DNA of 64,000 nucleotides from JAAUUE01 sp943370025 (GCA_943370025.1 CALRPI020000009.1:28562-92561), one strand, 5' to 3'. Shown: positions 33,481-43,011, counted from the first letter of the stretch. The notes: generated by a model from the letters alone, not told the origin. Numbers and translations are program-made.

Positions 33481-33561
33481 AGAGGTCATTTATAAAGTGG
33501 CTAGAAGGTCTGATTTTGTGCCCCCTCCGGGGGCACAAAATCAGACTTTATAAATAGCCTC
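33481..33561. repeat. Nested palindrome between convergent genes
   Basis: Inner arms GTCTGATTTTGTGCCCCC and GGGGGCACAAAATCAGAC, outer arms AGAGGTCATTTATAAAGT and ACTTTATAAATAGCCTCT. It lies just after the stop of the leftward HEAT-like gene and can terminate both directions. Confidence 0.75.
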
Positions 33562-34101
33562 TCATTTCGCACTACTTCTTAGCTCTAGCTTGATTTTCTT
33601 GGCTCGCCCCGAAACTGATTTTCTGGGATCATGAGCTAGTCTTTCTAAATGTGGTAATAACCACTCTTTTAATACTGAGTCATTTTTTGCCCATTTATTT
33701 AAGGTATCCATCGTATTGTTCAAAACAATCCAATCTGTATAAGTTTCCAGATTTTTTTGCAGAATTTTCTTGGCTTTATTCCTCTGTATTTCTGACATAA
33801 AGATAGCAAGAGTTTGAAATAAATTTGCTAAAGTCCACTGTGCTGAGGGTTGATTGATATTTGATATTTCAGCAATGAGTTTGTCAATATATGGAATAAG
33901 CCACTCAGGATTTTCTAAGGATATTCTCTTGAGGGCATTAGATGTCCGAAGTCGAACAATTTCATCGGCACTAAAATAGCAATTGTATAAATCCGCAAGT
34001 CTTGTGGAATTAGCTAATACTAGATCAACCACCTCAATAGTTCTGCCTAGGGAATTTGGATGCCCTCCTGTTAGCATTTCTTCAAAAGATTCACTTGTCA
34101 T
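33562..34101 (-). CDS. HEAT/ARM-like helical repeat protein, 179 aa
   Basis: An all-helical protein. SADEIVRLRTSNALKRISLE and LIPYIDKLIAEISNINQPSA look like HEAT repeat units, and a third (LLPHLERLAHDPRKSVSGRA) closes the protein before a Lys-rich tail. HEAT repeats are protein-binding scaffolds; no catalytic residues are seen. Partner unknown. It is monocistronic and leftward, next to the decayed intron region. Confidence 0.65.
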   Translation of the reverse strand: MTSESFEEMLTGGHPNSLGRTIEVVDLVLANSTRLADLYNCYFSADEIVRLRTSNALKRISLENPEWLIPYIDKLIAEISNINQPSAQWTLANLFQTLAIFMSEIQRNKAKKILQKNLETYTDWIVLNNTMDTLNKWAKNDSVLKEWLLPHLERLAHDPRKSVSGRAKKIKLELRSSAK

Positions 34102-34274
34102 ACTCGTTTTCTCTTACTAATTCAAATGTATTTGTATCTAAGTGAATTAGCTTACCATAAAGCTTTAGAGTCCTTTCTCAAGTTCTGTTTGAATACTTTT
34201 TTGCGCTCCATCCAATCATCCAGATTGGAAACAGCGTAGTAAGATAAAGTCAAAATACCTAGATGAAAGGTCGG

Positions 34275-34376
34275 CTAACTACTGCCACTGTCTTCAATGA
34301 CAATTTTCTTGAGTCCTTCTTTGAGGGCTTCCTTGCCAAGATCATCGATCGCGATCGCTTTCAACGCATCAATCAG
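34275..34376 (-). pseudogene. C-terminal remnant of an unknown leftward gene, cut by the intron
   Basis: About 33 leftward codons (LIDALKAIAIDDLGKEALKE and a short acidic tail) end in TAG at 34275. The frame has a protein-like helical composition, but immediately upstream at 34376 the DNA becomes group II intron maturase in the opposite direction. The rest of the gene is therefore missing. I do not recognise the family. Confidence 0.4.
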
Positions 34377-35409
34377 TAGATATTGACTTAGAGAAATTCT
34401 TTGACAATGTAGACCATGACAAGCTGATGTCTCGTGTGAGCCGCAAAGTTTCCGATAAGGTACTTTTAGGCTTAATAGGAAAATATCTGCGAGCAGGAGT
34501 AATGATTGGCAACACCGTTCAAGCAACTGATTGGGGGACACCACAAGGCTCCCTAATCTCAGCATTGTTAGCCAATATCTTATTGGATGACTTTAACAAG
34601 GAACTGGAGGCAAGAGGACATCGCTTCTGCCGTTATTATAGATGACCTAGTAATCTTGGTCAAAAGTAAAAGAGCCGGGCAACGGGTAATGGCGAGTGTA
34701 GGTTATTACCTCAGGATGAAACTCAAGCTGAAGGTAAACCGGGAAAAGAGTTGCGTTGTCAAAGTAGACCAACTGGAGTTCTTAGGGTTTACATTCCGAG
34801 GAATTCGCATTTGGTGGACAGATGCAGCCTTTCGGGATTTCAAGCATCGCTTGCGGGGCTTAACGGCTCGTAGTTGGGGGTGTCGATGGCATACCGAATG
34901 GATAGACTCAACCGATATCTTAGAGGTTGGATGAACTACTTTGGGATTTCCTAGCACTATGACCCAATTGAGGAGATAGATGGATGGTTAAGGCGACGGA
35001 TTAGGATGTGTTACTGGAAACAGTGGCGCAGACCGAGAACGCGCATTGCTCATCTGCTGAACTTGTGTACAAGTAAACGTCAGGCGATTTTGACAGGCAT
35101 TAGTCGCAAGGGCTATTGGCACTTGTCAAGAACCTTGGCGACGCATACGGGAATGACCAATAGACCTCTTGCATGAATCCATTTTTAGCACGAGTTTCTA
35201 ATATAGTTGTTGTCATAAAAATTAGGACGAATTTGGCTTCGACTTCGCTCAGCCAACGTATCTAGCTTCGTCCTAATTAAACTGTCTAGCACTATAGTTT
35301 GACATACCTAATTTTCTATTCACGCAGGAGGTCTAATGAGTGGTTGAAGCAAAAGGGGTGGTTTTCGGTGCGTGACCTATGGATGAAGGTTCAAGGTTTC
35401 GCATCCTAA
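34376..35409 (+). pseudogene. ltrA: Group II intron reverse transcriptase/maturase, decayed
   Basis: The frame reads VDIDLEKFFDNVDHDKLMSR, then TPQGSLISALLANILLDDF, RGHRFCRY, DDLVILVKSKRAGQ, LEFLGFTFRG, LRGWMNYFGIS, RRRIRMCYWKQWRRPRTRI, SRKGYWHLSRTLATHTGMTN and EWLKQKGWFSVRDLWMK. These are LtrA reverse transcriptase, X and HNH-less C-terminal parts. The N-terminal about 100 residues are missing. A +1 base sits exactly in the catalytic YADD box (34640 region), a second shift lies near 34880, a TAG near 34952, and a 173-bp insertion splits the C-terminus at 35162. It cannot make active enzyme. Confidence 0.9.
35162..35334. mobile_element. 173-bp MITE inside the maturase remnant
   Basis: Terminal inverted repeats AGACCTCTTGCATGAAT (35162-35178) and ATTCACGCAGGAGGTCT (35318-35334) match at 15 of 17 positions. 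The element is flanked by AAT on both sides (35159-35161 and 35335-35337), a 3-bp target duplication. Removing the element and one AAT restores the maturase codons ATG ACC AAT GAG TGG TTG (MTNEWL), which proves insertion. No coding capacity. Inside is a second palindrome (AATTAGGACGAA / TTCGTCCTAATT). Likely mobilised by an IS5-like transposase (inference). Confidence 0.88.
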
Positions 35410-35435
35410 TCCGCAGGTTTGTCTGTGATATTTTC

Positions 35436-35508
35436 TTGAACCGCCCATTGCAGACCTGCATGATGGGTGATGTGGGAGGGAAGGGTTAATCGCCCTTCTC
35501 GACCCGAT
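35436..35508 (+). ncRNA. Group II intron 3' end (domains V-VI), remnant
   Basis: TTGAACCGCCCATTGCAGAC followed by CTGCATGATGGGTGATGT has the form of the 34-nt domain V hairpin of cyanobacterial group II introns (usually GAACCGCC...GGTGGTGT). GGGAGGGAAGGG / CCCTTCTCGACCCGATT is the bulged domain VI and 3' end. The 5' ribozyme domains are absent, so it cannot splice. Confidence 0.7.
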
Positions 35509-35528
35509 TAGCCTTCTTGTCAGGGTCA

Positions 35529-38285
35529 CTAACGATTTCCTGCAACATTGGCTTGTGGTGGATCGATGCGGTGAGTAAAAATTGCCATCGGCACCATTGG
35601 TAACATTGGGAGTAGGCAGATCAACCACTGATTCCAAGTCAGGGGTACAGTAGCAAACAAGGTATTCATCACTCCCCACTGGCTAAATAAGATTTGCAGT
35701 ACGAAGGCGATCACAATGCCGCTCAGGAGGATGGGAGCATCGGCGATCACCTTGCCTGGATGGCGCAGATAATTGATCGGCTTCGCCCCCAGTTGGCTGA
35801 TGCTGAGTAGATAAATGATGCGGGCGGCCACTAGGGCTTGGATTGCCATCGTGCGGGCCAGCGTCACATCGCCTATGGTAGATTTCGCCCACTCAAAAAT
35901 GCCAAAAATCAAAATCCAATTAAATACCGAGACTGCCAGAATACGGCGCAATAGGGTTGGCGTGAGCAGCGGTTGATTGGGATTCATTGGTGGCTGCTGC
36001 ATCGTTCCCTGTGATTTGGGTTCAAAGGCAAGGGGAACGGTCATGGTGATCGAGTTGATCATATTCAGCCAAAGGACTTGCAGTGCCAGAATTGGTAACT
36101 CCCTTGCCAACAAAGCACTTATCAAAATCGTCATCGATTCGCCGCCATTGACGGGTAAGAGAAAAGCGATCGCTTTGCGTAAATTTTGATAAACGGTGCG
36201 TCCTTCTTCGACAGCGGCTTTGATCGAGGCAAAATTATCGTCGGTCAGCAGCATATCTGCTGATTCTCGTGCTACTTCCGTTCCCCCTTTCCCCATCGCA
36301 ATCCCGATATCGGCTTGTTTAAGGGCGGGGGCATCGTTCACGCCATCCCCTGTCATCGCCACAATTTCGCCCCTCGCTTGAAGGGCTTCTACCAGTTGGA
36401 GCTTTTGGGCAGGTGCAACTCTAGCAAAGACCGATCCATCTTCAACGGCTTGAGTGATTTCTCGATCACTCATTTGGGCTAATTGTCGTCCTTCAAATGC
36501 TATAACTCCCGCTGCCGTTTTAATGCCCATGCGTTGGGCGATCGCCTTAGCTGTCGCGATGTGATCTCCCGTAATCATCTTGACTTGAATCCCGGCAGTT
36601 TGACAGGCATGAATGGCGGCGATCGCTTCAGGACGAGGCGGATCGATCATCCCCTGTAAGCCCAGAAAAACCAGATCCGTGGCAATATCCTGATGATCGA
36701 TGGAATGCTGATGGACAGCAGCCGACTTTTGAGCAAACGCCAGCACCCGTAACCCTTGGGTTGCCATTGCTTCCACCTCTTTTTCAATCTGCGCTATCTC
36801 CAAAGGAATAGGCTGACCTTGTAAGTCCATTGCCTGGGTACAACGGCTCAGCAACGCCTCCACCGATCCCTTGACATAAATTATGGGCGAATCTGCATCC
36901 TGTCCAGCATGGTGCAGCGTTGCCATGTATTGATATTGAGACTCAAACGGAATTCCATCTAATCGAGGGTGGGCAGCAGTTAGCCCCGCTTGACTCATCT
37001 CAGCTTTCTCAGCGACAGTAATCAGTGCGCCCTCCGTCGGATCGCCCACGACCGACCAATCCTGACCCGTTTTTTTCAGTTGGGAATCATTGCACAAAAT
37101 CCCTGCCATCAGGCAGGCAGTCAAACTGGGCGGCAACCCATCCTCGAAGGGTTCGACAGTCGTATTGTGATTCAGCCGACTAATTTCACCTTTGGGACTA
37201 TAACCGCCACCACTAACGCGATAGTGTTGTCCCCCCGCATAAATTGCCTGGACAGTCATTTGATTTTCGGTCAATGTGCCTGTTTTGTCGGAACAAATCA
37301 CCGTAGCACTGCCCAAAGCCTCCACAGCAGGGAGTTTACGTATAATTGCATTGCGCTTTGCCATGCGATTGACCCCGATCGCTAGGGTAATCGTCACCAC
37401 GGCGGGTAGCCCTTCAGGAATCGCACTCACGGCTAGAGCAACTGCGGCTTCAAACATCTGTACCCAATCCCTGCCTCGCCCCAATCCGACTGCAAACGTC
37501 AGGGTGGCTAGGGTCAAGATGGCGTAGAGTAGGGTACTGCTGAATTTGGCAAACTTACGGGTCAAGGGCGTACTAAGGCTCACCCGATTTTCCATTGACT
37601 GGGAAATCTGTCCGACTTCCGTTTCGTTGGCGGTGGCAACCACCAGTCCCTGTCCTTGCCCGAAGGTGACAAAACTTCCGGCATAAGCCATATTGGTACG
37701 CTCGGCTAGAGGCGTATCCAATCGTAAAGGCGTGATCGATTTATCCACGGGAACCGATTCGCCTGTCAACCCAGACTCATCGATCTGCAAAGTGCGAACC
37801 TTCAGCAGTCTGATATCTGCGGGGACTTTATCGCCCGATGCCAGTAATACCAAGTCCCCTGGCACGAGATCCCGCGATGGAATCCGCAGGGTTTGACCGT
37901 CGCGCAGTACCGTTGTTTCCGTTGTCACCGCCTTCGCTAGGGCCGCGATCGCCCCTTCTGCTTTGGCTTCTTGCACATAGCCAATGATCGCATTAATTAA
38001 AGTAACGCCCCAAATCACCCCTGCATTTGTATAAGATCCCAAAAATGCCTTAACCATCCCAGCCAGCAGCAGAACATAGAGCAGTGGCTGATTAAATTGC
38101 AGCAAAAATTTTAACCAAGCTGGTTTTCCAGGCTTAAATTGCAGTTCGTTCCAACCATATTGTTCATAGCAACGAGCCACTTCCTCGGTGGTTAAGCCCA
38201 CCTCCGCGTTGCTATTGAGGCTTTCCATCACCTCGCGATCGGAAAGTGCATGATAAGCGCGTGATTGTAATTGATCTGGCATCAT
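35529..38285 (-). CDS. P-type cation-transporting ATPase (P2-like)
   Basis: A 918-aa ion pump in the plasma or thylakoid membrane. Domains in order: N-terminal cation-ATPase domain (about 5-75), actuator with LTGESVPVDKS (about 175), M4 with AVSAIPEGLPAVVTI, phosphorylation motif DKTGTLTENQM (about 335), ATP-binding domain, hinge TGDGVNDAPALKQADIGIAM (about 640), and six C-terminal helices including LNMINSITMTVPLAFEP. The M6 sequence resembles cyanobacterial Pma1-like pumps rather than classical Ca2+ pumps, so the ion (Ca2+, Mn2+, Na+) is unresolved. The DNA looks richer in G+C than its surroundings, which may mean acquisition. Confidence 0.9.
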   Translation of the reverse strand: MMPDQLQSRAYHALSDREVMESLNSNAEVGLTTEEVARCYEQYGWNELQFKPGKPAWLKFLLQFNQPLLYVLLLAGMVKAFLGSYTNAGVIWGVTLINAIIGYVQEAKAEGAIAALAKAVTTETTVLRDGQTLRIPSRDLVPGDLVLLASGDKVPADIRLLKVRTLQIDESGLTGESVPVDKSITPLRLDTPLAERTNMAYAGSFVTFGQGQGLVVATANETEVGQISQSMENRVSLSTPLTRKFAKFSSTLLYAILTLATLTFAVGLGRGRDWVQMFEAAVALAVSAIPEGLPAVVTITLAIGVNRMAKRNAIIRKLPAVEALGSATVICSDKTGTLTENQMTVQAIYAGGQHYRVSGGGYSPKGEISRLNHNTTVEPFEDGLPPSLTACLMAGILCNDSQLKKTGQDWSVVGDPTEGALITVAEKAEMSQAGLTAAHPRLDGIPFESQYQYMATLHHAGQDADSPIIYVKGSVEALLSRCTQAMDLQGQPIPLEIAQIEKEVEAMATQGLRVLAFAQKSAAVHQHSIDHQDIATDLVFLGLQGMIDPPRPEAIAAIHACQTAGIQVKMITGDHIATAKAIAQRMGIKTAAGVIAFEGRQLAQMSDREITQAVEDGSVFARVAPAQKLQLVEALQARGEIVAMTGDGVNDAPALKQADIGIAMGKGGTEVARESADMLLTDDNFASIKAAVEEGRTVYQNLRKAIAFLLPVNGGESMTILISALLARELPILALQVLWLNMINSITMTVPLAFEPKSQGTMQQPPMNPNQPLLTPTLLRRILAVSVFNWILIFGIFEWAKSTIGDVTLARTMAIQALVAARIIYLLSISQLGAKPINYLRHPGKVIADAPILLSGIVIAFVLQILFSQWGVMNTLFATVPLTWNQWLICLLPMLPMVPMAIFTHRIDPPQANVAGNR

Positions 38286-38742
38286 ATCCTCCCAATGGTT
38301 AGATACAACTGTTGCTAGTTACAACTGTTGATTTCTAGCTAATCATAAAGATCAAACCATTTTCCAAAAAGCATCGAAAATATATAACTGTCTTGGAAGG
38401 CTAACTAGTAGTTATATTGATCGCTCAAATATATAAATTCGCCTTATATGTTAAGATATAGGAACGACGAAATAACTAGTCGTTGGAACTGATATGCAAC
38501 GATTTCTAGTTAACCGTTGAGCATAGCGAATGCGTTTCAACTCAAACCTTGCACCACAGTTGCGGAACAACTCTTATATTTGGAGATAAATTACCGCAAA
38601 TTACTACCCTAAATTATTACAGAAATACGATCGCATTAACGCCGTCATTTGCCAATCTTAGCAATGAGTGGCAGACCATTCTCGATCACAAAAAGTATTG
38701 CTACAAAATGTATGTCTTTTCGGTAATAATTTCATCAACTGT
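38286..38742. other. 457-bp gap upstream of the P-type ATPase
   Basis: No gene is supported. A direct repeat ACAACTGTTG (near 38306 and 38322) lies just before the ATPase start. An inverted repeat AACTAGTCGTTG / CAACGATTTCTAGTT lies at about 38474-38511. These may be regulatory. Confidence 0.4.
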
Positions 38743-39480
38743 TTAGCTTGGTAGCATCATTGCCATTGCTTTTTCGAGAGCTTTCGGGTCTTGGAGTAAC
38801 TGTGCTGCCATTTCCTTCGCTTGCTCACCAGGGTAAACATCCTCAACCTGATCAATTACTGCTTGCAAGGCTTCTTGAGCAACAACTTCTGGAGAAACTT
38901 TGGGTGGTGGAAAGTGTCTACTTCCTTCTGTATCGACCGTTCCCGGCATCACACCCACCACCAACGTGCCTTGCGCTGCCAACTCAGCCCGGACACCCTG
39001 AGTCATTAATATTGCCGCAGCCTTAGAAGCACTATAGGAAGCATTCATGGGAAAGGTAACTTTGCCAAGAATACTGAGCATGTTGACGATCGCCCCACCG
39101 CCATTATTCTTTAATACAGGAGCAAAAGCGCGACACATCGCGAGCGTCCCAAAGTAGTTCACTTCCATCTCGGCTCTGGCACTAGAAAGGTCAGTCGCAG
39201 ATATAAAACCCTTGAGCAAACCGATACCAGCATTATTAATTAGAAGGCTGACATCCCGGTACGTTTCTGCTGCGGTGGTTACGGACTGTTCATCCGTAAT
39301 GTCTAACGCAATGGGAATAATCCGCTCTGGATCGATCGCCACTATGTTGGTCAGGGAATTTGGGTTCCTCGCCCCCGCATAAATTCGAGCAACACCTGCT
39401 GTCCGCAGTGCTTCCACATAATATCGACCAATGCCACCATTTGCTCCTGTCACCAATGCTACTGTCTTTTCTAATTGCAT
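38743..39480 (-). CDS. SDR-family NAD(P)-dependent oxidoreductase
   Basis: A 245-aa classical short-chain dehydrogenase. It has the cofactor motif TGANGGIGRYYVEAL (about 11-20), LLINNAGIG (about 80), catalytic Ser in VNMLSILGK and YSASKAA (Tyr-x3-Lys, about 145-149). It would reduce a carbonyl or oxidise an alcohol; the substrate is not predictable. It is divergent from an HxlR regulator 113 bp away, with palindromes between, so it is probably that regulator's target. A similar arrangement recurs at 52338-53680. Confidence 0.9.
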   Translation of the reverse strand: MQLEKTVALVTGANGGIGRYYVEALRTAGVARIYAGARNPNSLTNIVAIDPERIIPIALDITDEQSVTTAAETYRDVSLLINNAGIGLLKGFISATDLSSARAEMEVNYFGTLAMCRAFAPVLKNNGGGAIVNMLSILGKVTFPMNASYSASKAAAILMTQGVRAELAAQGTLVVGVMPGTVDTEGSRHFPPPKVSPEVVAQEALQAVIDQVEDVYPGEQAKEMAAQLLQDPKALEKAMAMMLPS

Positions 39481-39494
39481 TTTAGGTATCCTTC

Positions 39495-39548
39495 ATTGTG
39501 ATCACAATTCTACAGCTATGATAAAATCCCACTTACTTTTTGAAAAGT
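39495..39548. promoter_or_regulatory. Candidate HxlR operator region
   Basis: A perfect palindrome ATTGTGATCACAAT (39495-39508) and, nearer the HxlR gene, ACTTACTTTTTGAAAAGTAC followed by a second TTACTTTTTTGTAAG. HxlR proteins such as YodB bind TTAC/GTAA-type dyads. The location between the divergent genes fits. Confidence 0.5.
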
Positions 39549-39593
39549 ACTTACTTTTTTGTAAGCTGCTAAGTGGACGAGAGGATTAGATAA

Positions 39594-39929
39594 ATGCCAA
39601 CAGAGCAACCAGAAGGAACCGTATTTGTGCAAACCACTCTGAAAATTATTGGCGGTAAATGGAAACTGCTAATTTTGTGGCATCTCAAAGATGGTGGAAA
39701 ACGTTTCAGTGAACTCAAGCGGTTGATTCCTGAGATTACTGAAAAGATGTTAATCCAACAACTCCGAGAGTTAGAAAAAGATGAAATTGTAAATCGCCAT
39801 GTTCACTCCGATATCCCACCAAAAGTTGAATATTCATTTACAACCTATGGAGAAAGTCTCATTCCTGTGCTAAAACCTCTTTGTGATTGGGGACAGCAAC
39901 ACTTGAGACGTACTGATAATTCACAATGA
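39594..39929 (+). CDS. HxlR-family transcriptional regulator (copy 1)
   Basis: A 111-aa winged-helix protein of the HxlR family: IIGGKWKLLILWHLKDGGKR, FSELKRLIPEITEKMLIQQL and VEYSFTTYGESLIPVLKPLC. Members of this family often sense quinones or aldehydes through a Cys near the N-terminus. Here the only Cys is in the C-terminal PLCDWGQQHL helix, so sensing by Cys6-like chemistry is unlikely. It is divergent from an SDR oxidoreductase and probably represses it. Confidence 0.9.
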   Translation: MPTEQPEGTVFVQTTLKIIGGKWKLLILWHLKDGGKRFSELKRLIPEITEKMLIQQLRELEKDEIVNRHVHSDIPPKVEYSFTTYGESLIPVLKPLCDWGQQHLRRTDNSQ

Positions 39930-40032
39930 AGCAAGCTTTTTTCTCTCATCAAGACAATCTTCATTTGCGTTTAATCAATATCCTATTCTGCTGATAACTC
40001 CTGGGTTTAGTTTGTGTTGCTGCCTTTGATCC

Positions 40033-43011
40033 TTAAGAGAGAATTTCGATAATTCCTCGATCGCCATCTAAGCGCACTCTTTGACCCGATCGCAACAACT
40101 GGAGCGCATTCTGCACATCCATCACTGCTGGAATTTGATATTCCCGCGCAATAATTGCCCCGTGGGATAATCTGCCCCCGACTTCGGCAATAATTCCCCC
40201 CGCTTGGGAGAGGGCGATCGACCAACCAGAATCCGTATAGGGAACTACGAGAATTGTCTCTTTATTAATTCCTTGGGCATCTTGCAAGGTGCGGAGAATT
40301 TTAATTGTGCCTATTTTTGATCCAGCACTAGCAGCAATTCCTTGGAGATATTTCCCGGAAATAACCACAGGAGAAGAGTTGAGAGGTGGGGTATTGCCAA
40401 AGACCAAGAGAGGAATATTTGTGAAGGCTTGATTCACTTGGAATTGGGATTTTCTCTGAGTAATTAACTGGGCAAGATTAGAAATTAATTTTGATTTAGG
40501 TTGGGTAATTAATTCCTGAATTTCTGTAAAATCCAAGTAAAAAATATCCCCGTTTTCTATTAAAAGTCCAGAACTCAACCATTGTTGCTCTAGCTGAATA
40601 AAACTATAGCGGAGTTGGGCAAGAAGTTGACTATAAATAGAAGTAACTTTGCCCTTGAGGTGCAGTCTTTGCTGGACTTTTTGGTGTTGCCAAGAATGCT
40701 TTTTAGTCGCTTTTACTGATGGATTAATTATTATTTGCTCTGATGGTTGTTTAGGAGGGATTTGCAGAAATTGTTGAAACATTTTTTGCAACGGTTGAGG
40801 ATCTTCCTGCCAAGTAGGAACGGCAATATCTGTGCCCACTTCACTGAGGTAGCCGTAGGTTTGTAGCCATTGATTAAACTGAGCGAGGATTTGCTGACCT
40901 TGGAGATTTTCGGCCAGGTAACTAAATAGATGCTCTGGGGTACTGGAAATAACTTCTAGAGATAGTTGGTCTCTAGCTCGATCGGCAATCTCGGAGAGCG
41001 ATCGCACTGCGGCAATCTCTGGGGTACTACTATTATCTAAAGCTCCTTCCGGGATTTTATAAATACCCTGTCTGATAGCAAAACTTAAGGGAGTGAAAAT
41101 GCTGTAGTAGGTGGCTTTCTTGAGAACGGTGAGAATCTTAGCGATCCGCTCTAAAATTATGCTTGGTTCTTCAGAATTACTACTAAATGATGTACTACCC
41201 AACTTATCTAAAATAGGCGCAAAATATTCACGATAATCTTGATTAAAATCCTTCTCTAAACTTAATTCTCTCTGGAGCAACCGGAACAATCCGGGAATAT
41301 TTTGCAGGGTGGAAGCTAGGGGCGGTTTACTAAATTTTGCTCCTCTGGTGAGAAATTCCAAACTCTCGGTCGGTAGCCCCATTCTTAGGAATATTTGACC
41401 CAACAAAGTGGCATTGAAATAGGCATAGGCATTGTGGAGAGTCGCAGTTTCTGCAAAGTCTAGATCGGCAGCTTTCTCAGCGAGGACGATCGTGAAAATT
41501 TCTCCCCAAACTCCACAGGTCAAGGGGCGATTGATCGACCAAGTGAGGGGATGAATCGCCCCCGGAATTACTTCGGCAGCAATCTTTCTCGTCCAGATCG
41601 GCAGCAGAGTTGTAATCGGGCGAGATTGCAATACCCAGAGATTCTGCCCATCGTAAGTCCATTCCACATCTTGGGGAATGCCGTGGTAAGCCGCCTCGAT
41701 TTTCCTTGCTAGGTATGCAACCTGTTGGATCAACCGGGCTGGCACATCGCCGCTTTGATCTGGGGCGATTGGATCTGAACCAAGGTGATTTGAGGGAGCG
41801 ATCGATAGTTCCAAATCCTCAGGCAACCGCCAATCTGGACTTGCCTCTAGGTCAAAATTACTCACCAAAACTTGGTACTGCTCTGGGGTAACTTTCCCGG
41901 AGACAACCCGTGTGGCATTGCCCGGCAGGGCTTCGATCGCCACCCCCTCTCCCCCTAGGGGATCCCGGCTAAAAGCCACCCCAGAGAAGACTCCGGGAAT
42001 TTGATATTGGATCAACACAGCCATCCCGGTATCAGGAATTTGGTTGTCGGCTCGATACCGCATTGCCCTCGGCTGGTTATAGCTGGCGAGACAATTCAAA
42101 ATTGCCTGTTGTAGTTGCAGCCGACTGGCAACGTTGAGGATACTCACGTACTGCCCGGCGGCGGTACTGGTTTCCGTATCTTCCCCCCTGGCTGAAGAGC
42201 GCACCACTAGGGGAGCATCACTACTGGGCTGGAGATAGTTCAGCAACACATCTAGATCATCGCCGGGCAGCAACACCCAACCTTCCGGGACTGGATATCC
42301 CCACTGGTGCAACTGGGAGAGGTTGGCGGCTTTGTTGCCAACTTTGGCTGCCTCTAGTTGTCCGGCATTGAGGTAAGTAATGCCCCGTTCTCCCCGAAAA
42401 AAGTTAAACATTGGTTGCGATTTCCCCCGAACTTGATCAGTTGGTAGATTCAGATCATCAGGAATCTTAGTATAGATCCAGCCTAAAAGCGAACTCAGAG
42501 CGATCGCCGCCCCCAGTCTGGCGGTTTGCTGGGGATGAAATAGAGCCAAGAGCAAGGGAAATACAACCAGAACACTATATTTACTAAGGTTGCGATCGCG
42601 GGTCACCGTAAACCCCACCCCCACCACCAGCAAACCAATGCTAGTAATGACGGGATCATGGGTCATACAGCCCCACAGGGCATTAGTCGTCCCGGCTCCC
42701 TTGCTGCCCACGTAGCGCCCAAATACCAGACCAACAATGGCGATCATCTCCCAAGGGGAGGCGACAGGAAAGAACATTCTGGCTAATAATACGGTGCAGA
42801 TTCCCTTGCCTGCCTCAGAAATCACTGCCAAAATCCCGGTGATCTTGCCCCCATGATAGAAAGCCGCCGAGACGGAAGCATTGCCTGTCCCGAGTTGCCG
42901 TAAATCTTGCCGATGCCGCAGGGAGAAAATGATCCTAATTAAAGGCAATGCTCCCAGCAGCGGACAAAAAATACAGAGGACGATCGCTCCCCCCAGTTGA
43001 GTTAAAGTCAT
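40033..43011 (-). CDS. Fusion of PlsY-like acyltransferase and PEP-synthase-like protein
   Basis: A 992-aa protein. Residues about 1-195 are a multi-span membrane domain like glycerol-3-phosphate acyltransferase PlsY (LGTGNASVSAAFYHGGKITG, VGLVFGRYVGSKGAGTTNAL, similar to GSGNxGATN). Residues about 215-470 are the ATP-grasp domain of PEP synthase/pyruvate phosphate dikinase (GNKAANLSQLHQWGYPVPEG, VVRSSARGEDTETSTAAGQY, QDVEWTYDGQNLWVLQSRPI). The final 80 residues are the swivelling phosphohistidine domain with the active His in GGRLSHGAIIAREYQIPAV. The PEP-binding barrel is missing, so it is not a full PEP synthase; a phosphotransferase linked to lipids is a guess. Confidence 0.85.
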   Translation of the reverse strand: MTLTQLGGAIVLCIFCPLLGALPLIRIIFSLRHRQDLRQLGTGNASVSAAFYHGGKITGILAVISEAGKGICTVLLARMFFPVASPWEMIAIVGLVFGRYVGSKGAGTTNALWGCMTHDPVITSIGLLVVGVGFTVTRDRNLSKYSVLVVFPLLLALFHPQQTARLGAAIALSSLLGWIYTKIPDDLNLPTDQVRGKSQPMFNFFRGERGITYLNAGQLEAAKVGNKAANLSQLHQWGYPVPEGWVLLPGDDLDVLLNYLQPSSDAPLVVRSSARGEDTETSTAAGQYVSILNVASRLQLQQAILNCLASYNQPRAMRYRADNQIPDTGMAVLIQYQIPGVFSGVAFSRDPLGGEGVAIEALPGNATRVVSGKVTPEQYQVLVSNFDLEASPDWRLPEDLELSIAPSNHLGSDPIAPDQSGDVPARLIQQVAYLARKIEAAYHGIPQDVEWTYDGQNLWVLQSRPITTLLPIWTRKIAAEVIPGAIHPLTWSINRPLTCGVWGEIFTIVLAEKAADLDFAETATLHNAYAYFNATLLGQIFLRMGLPTESLEFLTRGAKFSKPPLASTLQNIPGLFRLLQRELSLEKDFNQDYREYFAPILDKLGSTSFSSNSEEPSIILERIAKILTVLKKATYYSIFTPLSFAIRQGIYKIPEGALDNSSTPEIAAVRSLSEIADRARDQLSLEVISSTPEHLFSYLAENLQGQQILAQFNQWLQTYGYLSEVGTDIAVPTWQEDPQPLQKMFQQFLQIPPKQPSEQIIINPSVKATKKHSWQHQKVQQRLHLKGKVTSIYSQLLAQLRYSFIQLEQQWLSSGLLIENGDIFYLDFTEIQELITQPKSKLISNLAQLITQRKSQFQVNQAFTNIPLLVFGNTPPLNSSPVVISGKYLQGIAASAGSKIGTIKILRTLQDAQGINKETILVVPYTDSGWSIALSQAGGIIAEVGGRLSHGAIIAREYQIPAVMDVQNALQLLRSGQRVRLDGDRGIIEILS

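Noticed and set aside
34427..34934. Two separate small genes in the maturase region
   Set aside because: Both are consecutive parts of one LtrA reverse transcriptase separated by a single-base shift at the YADD box.
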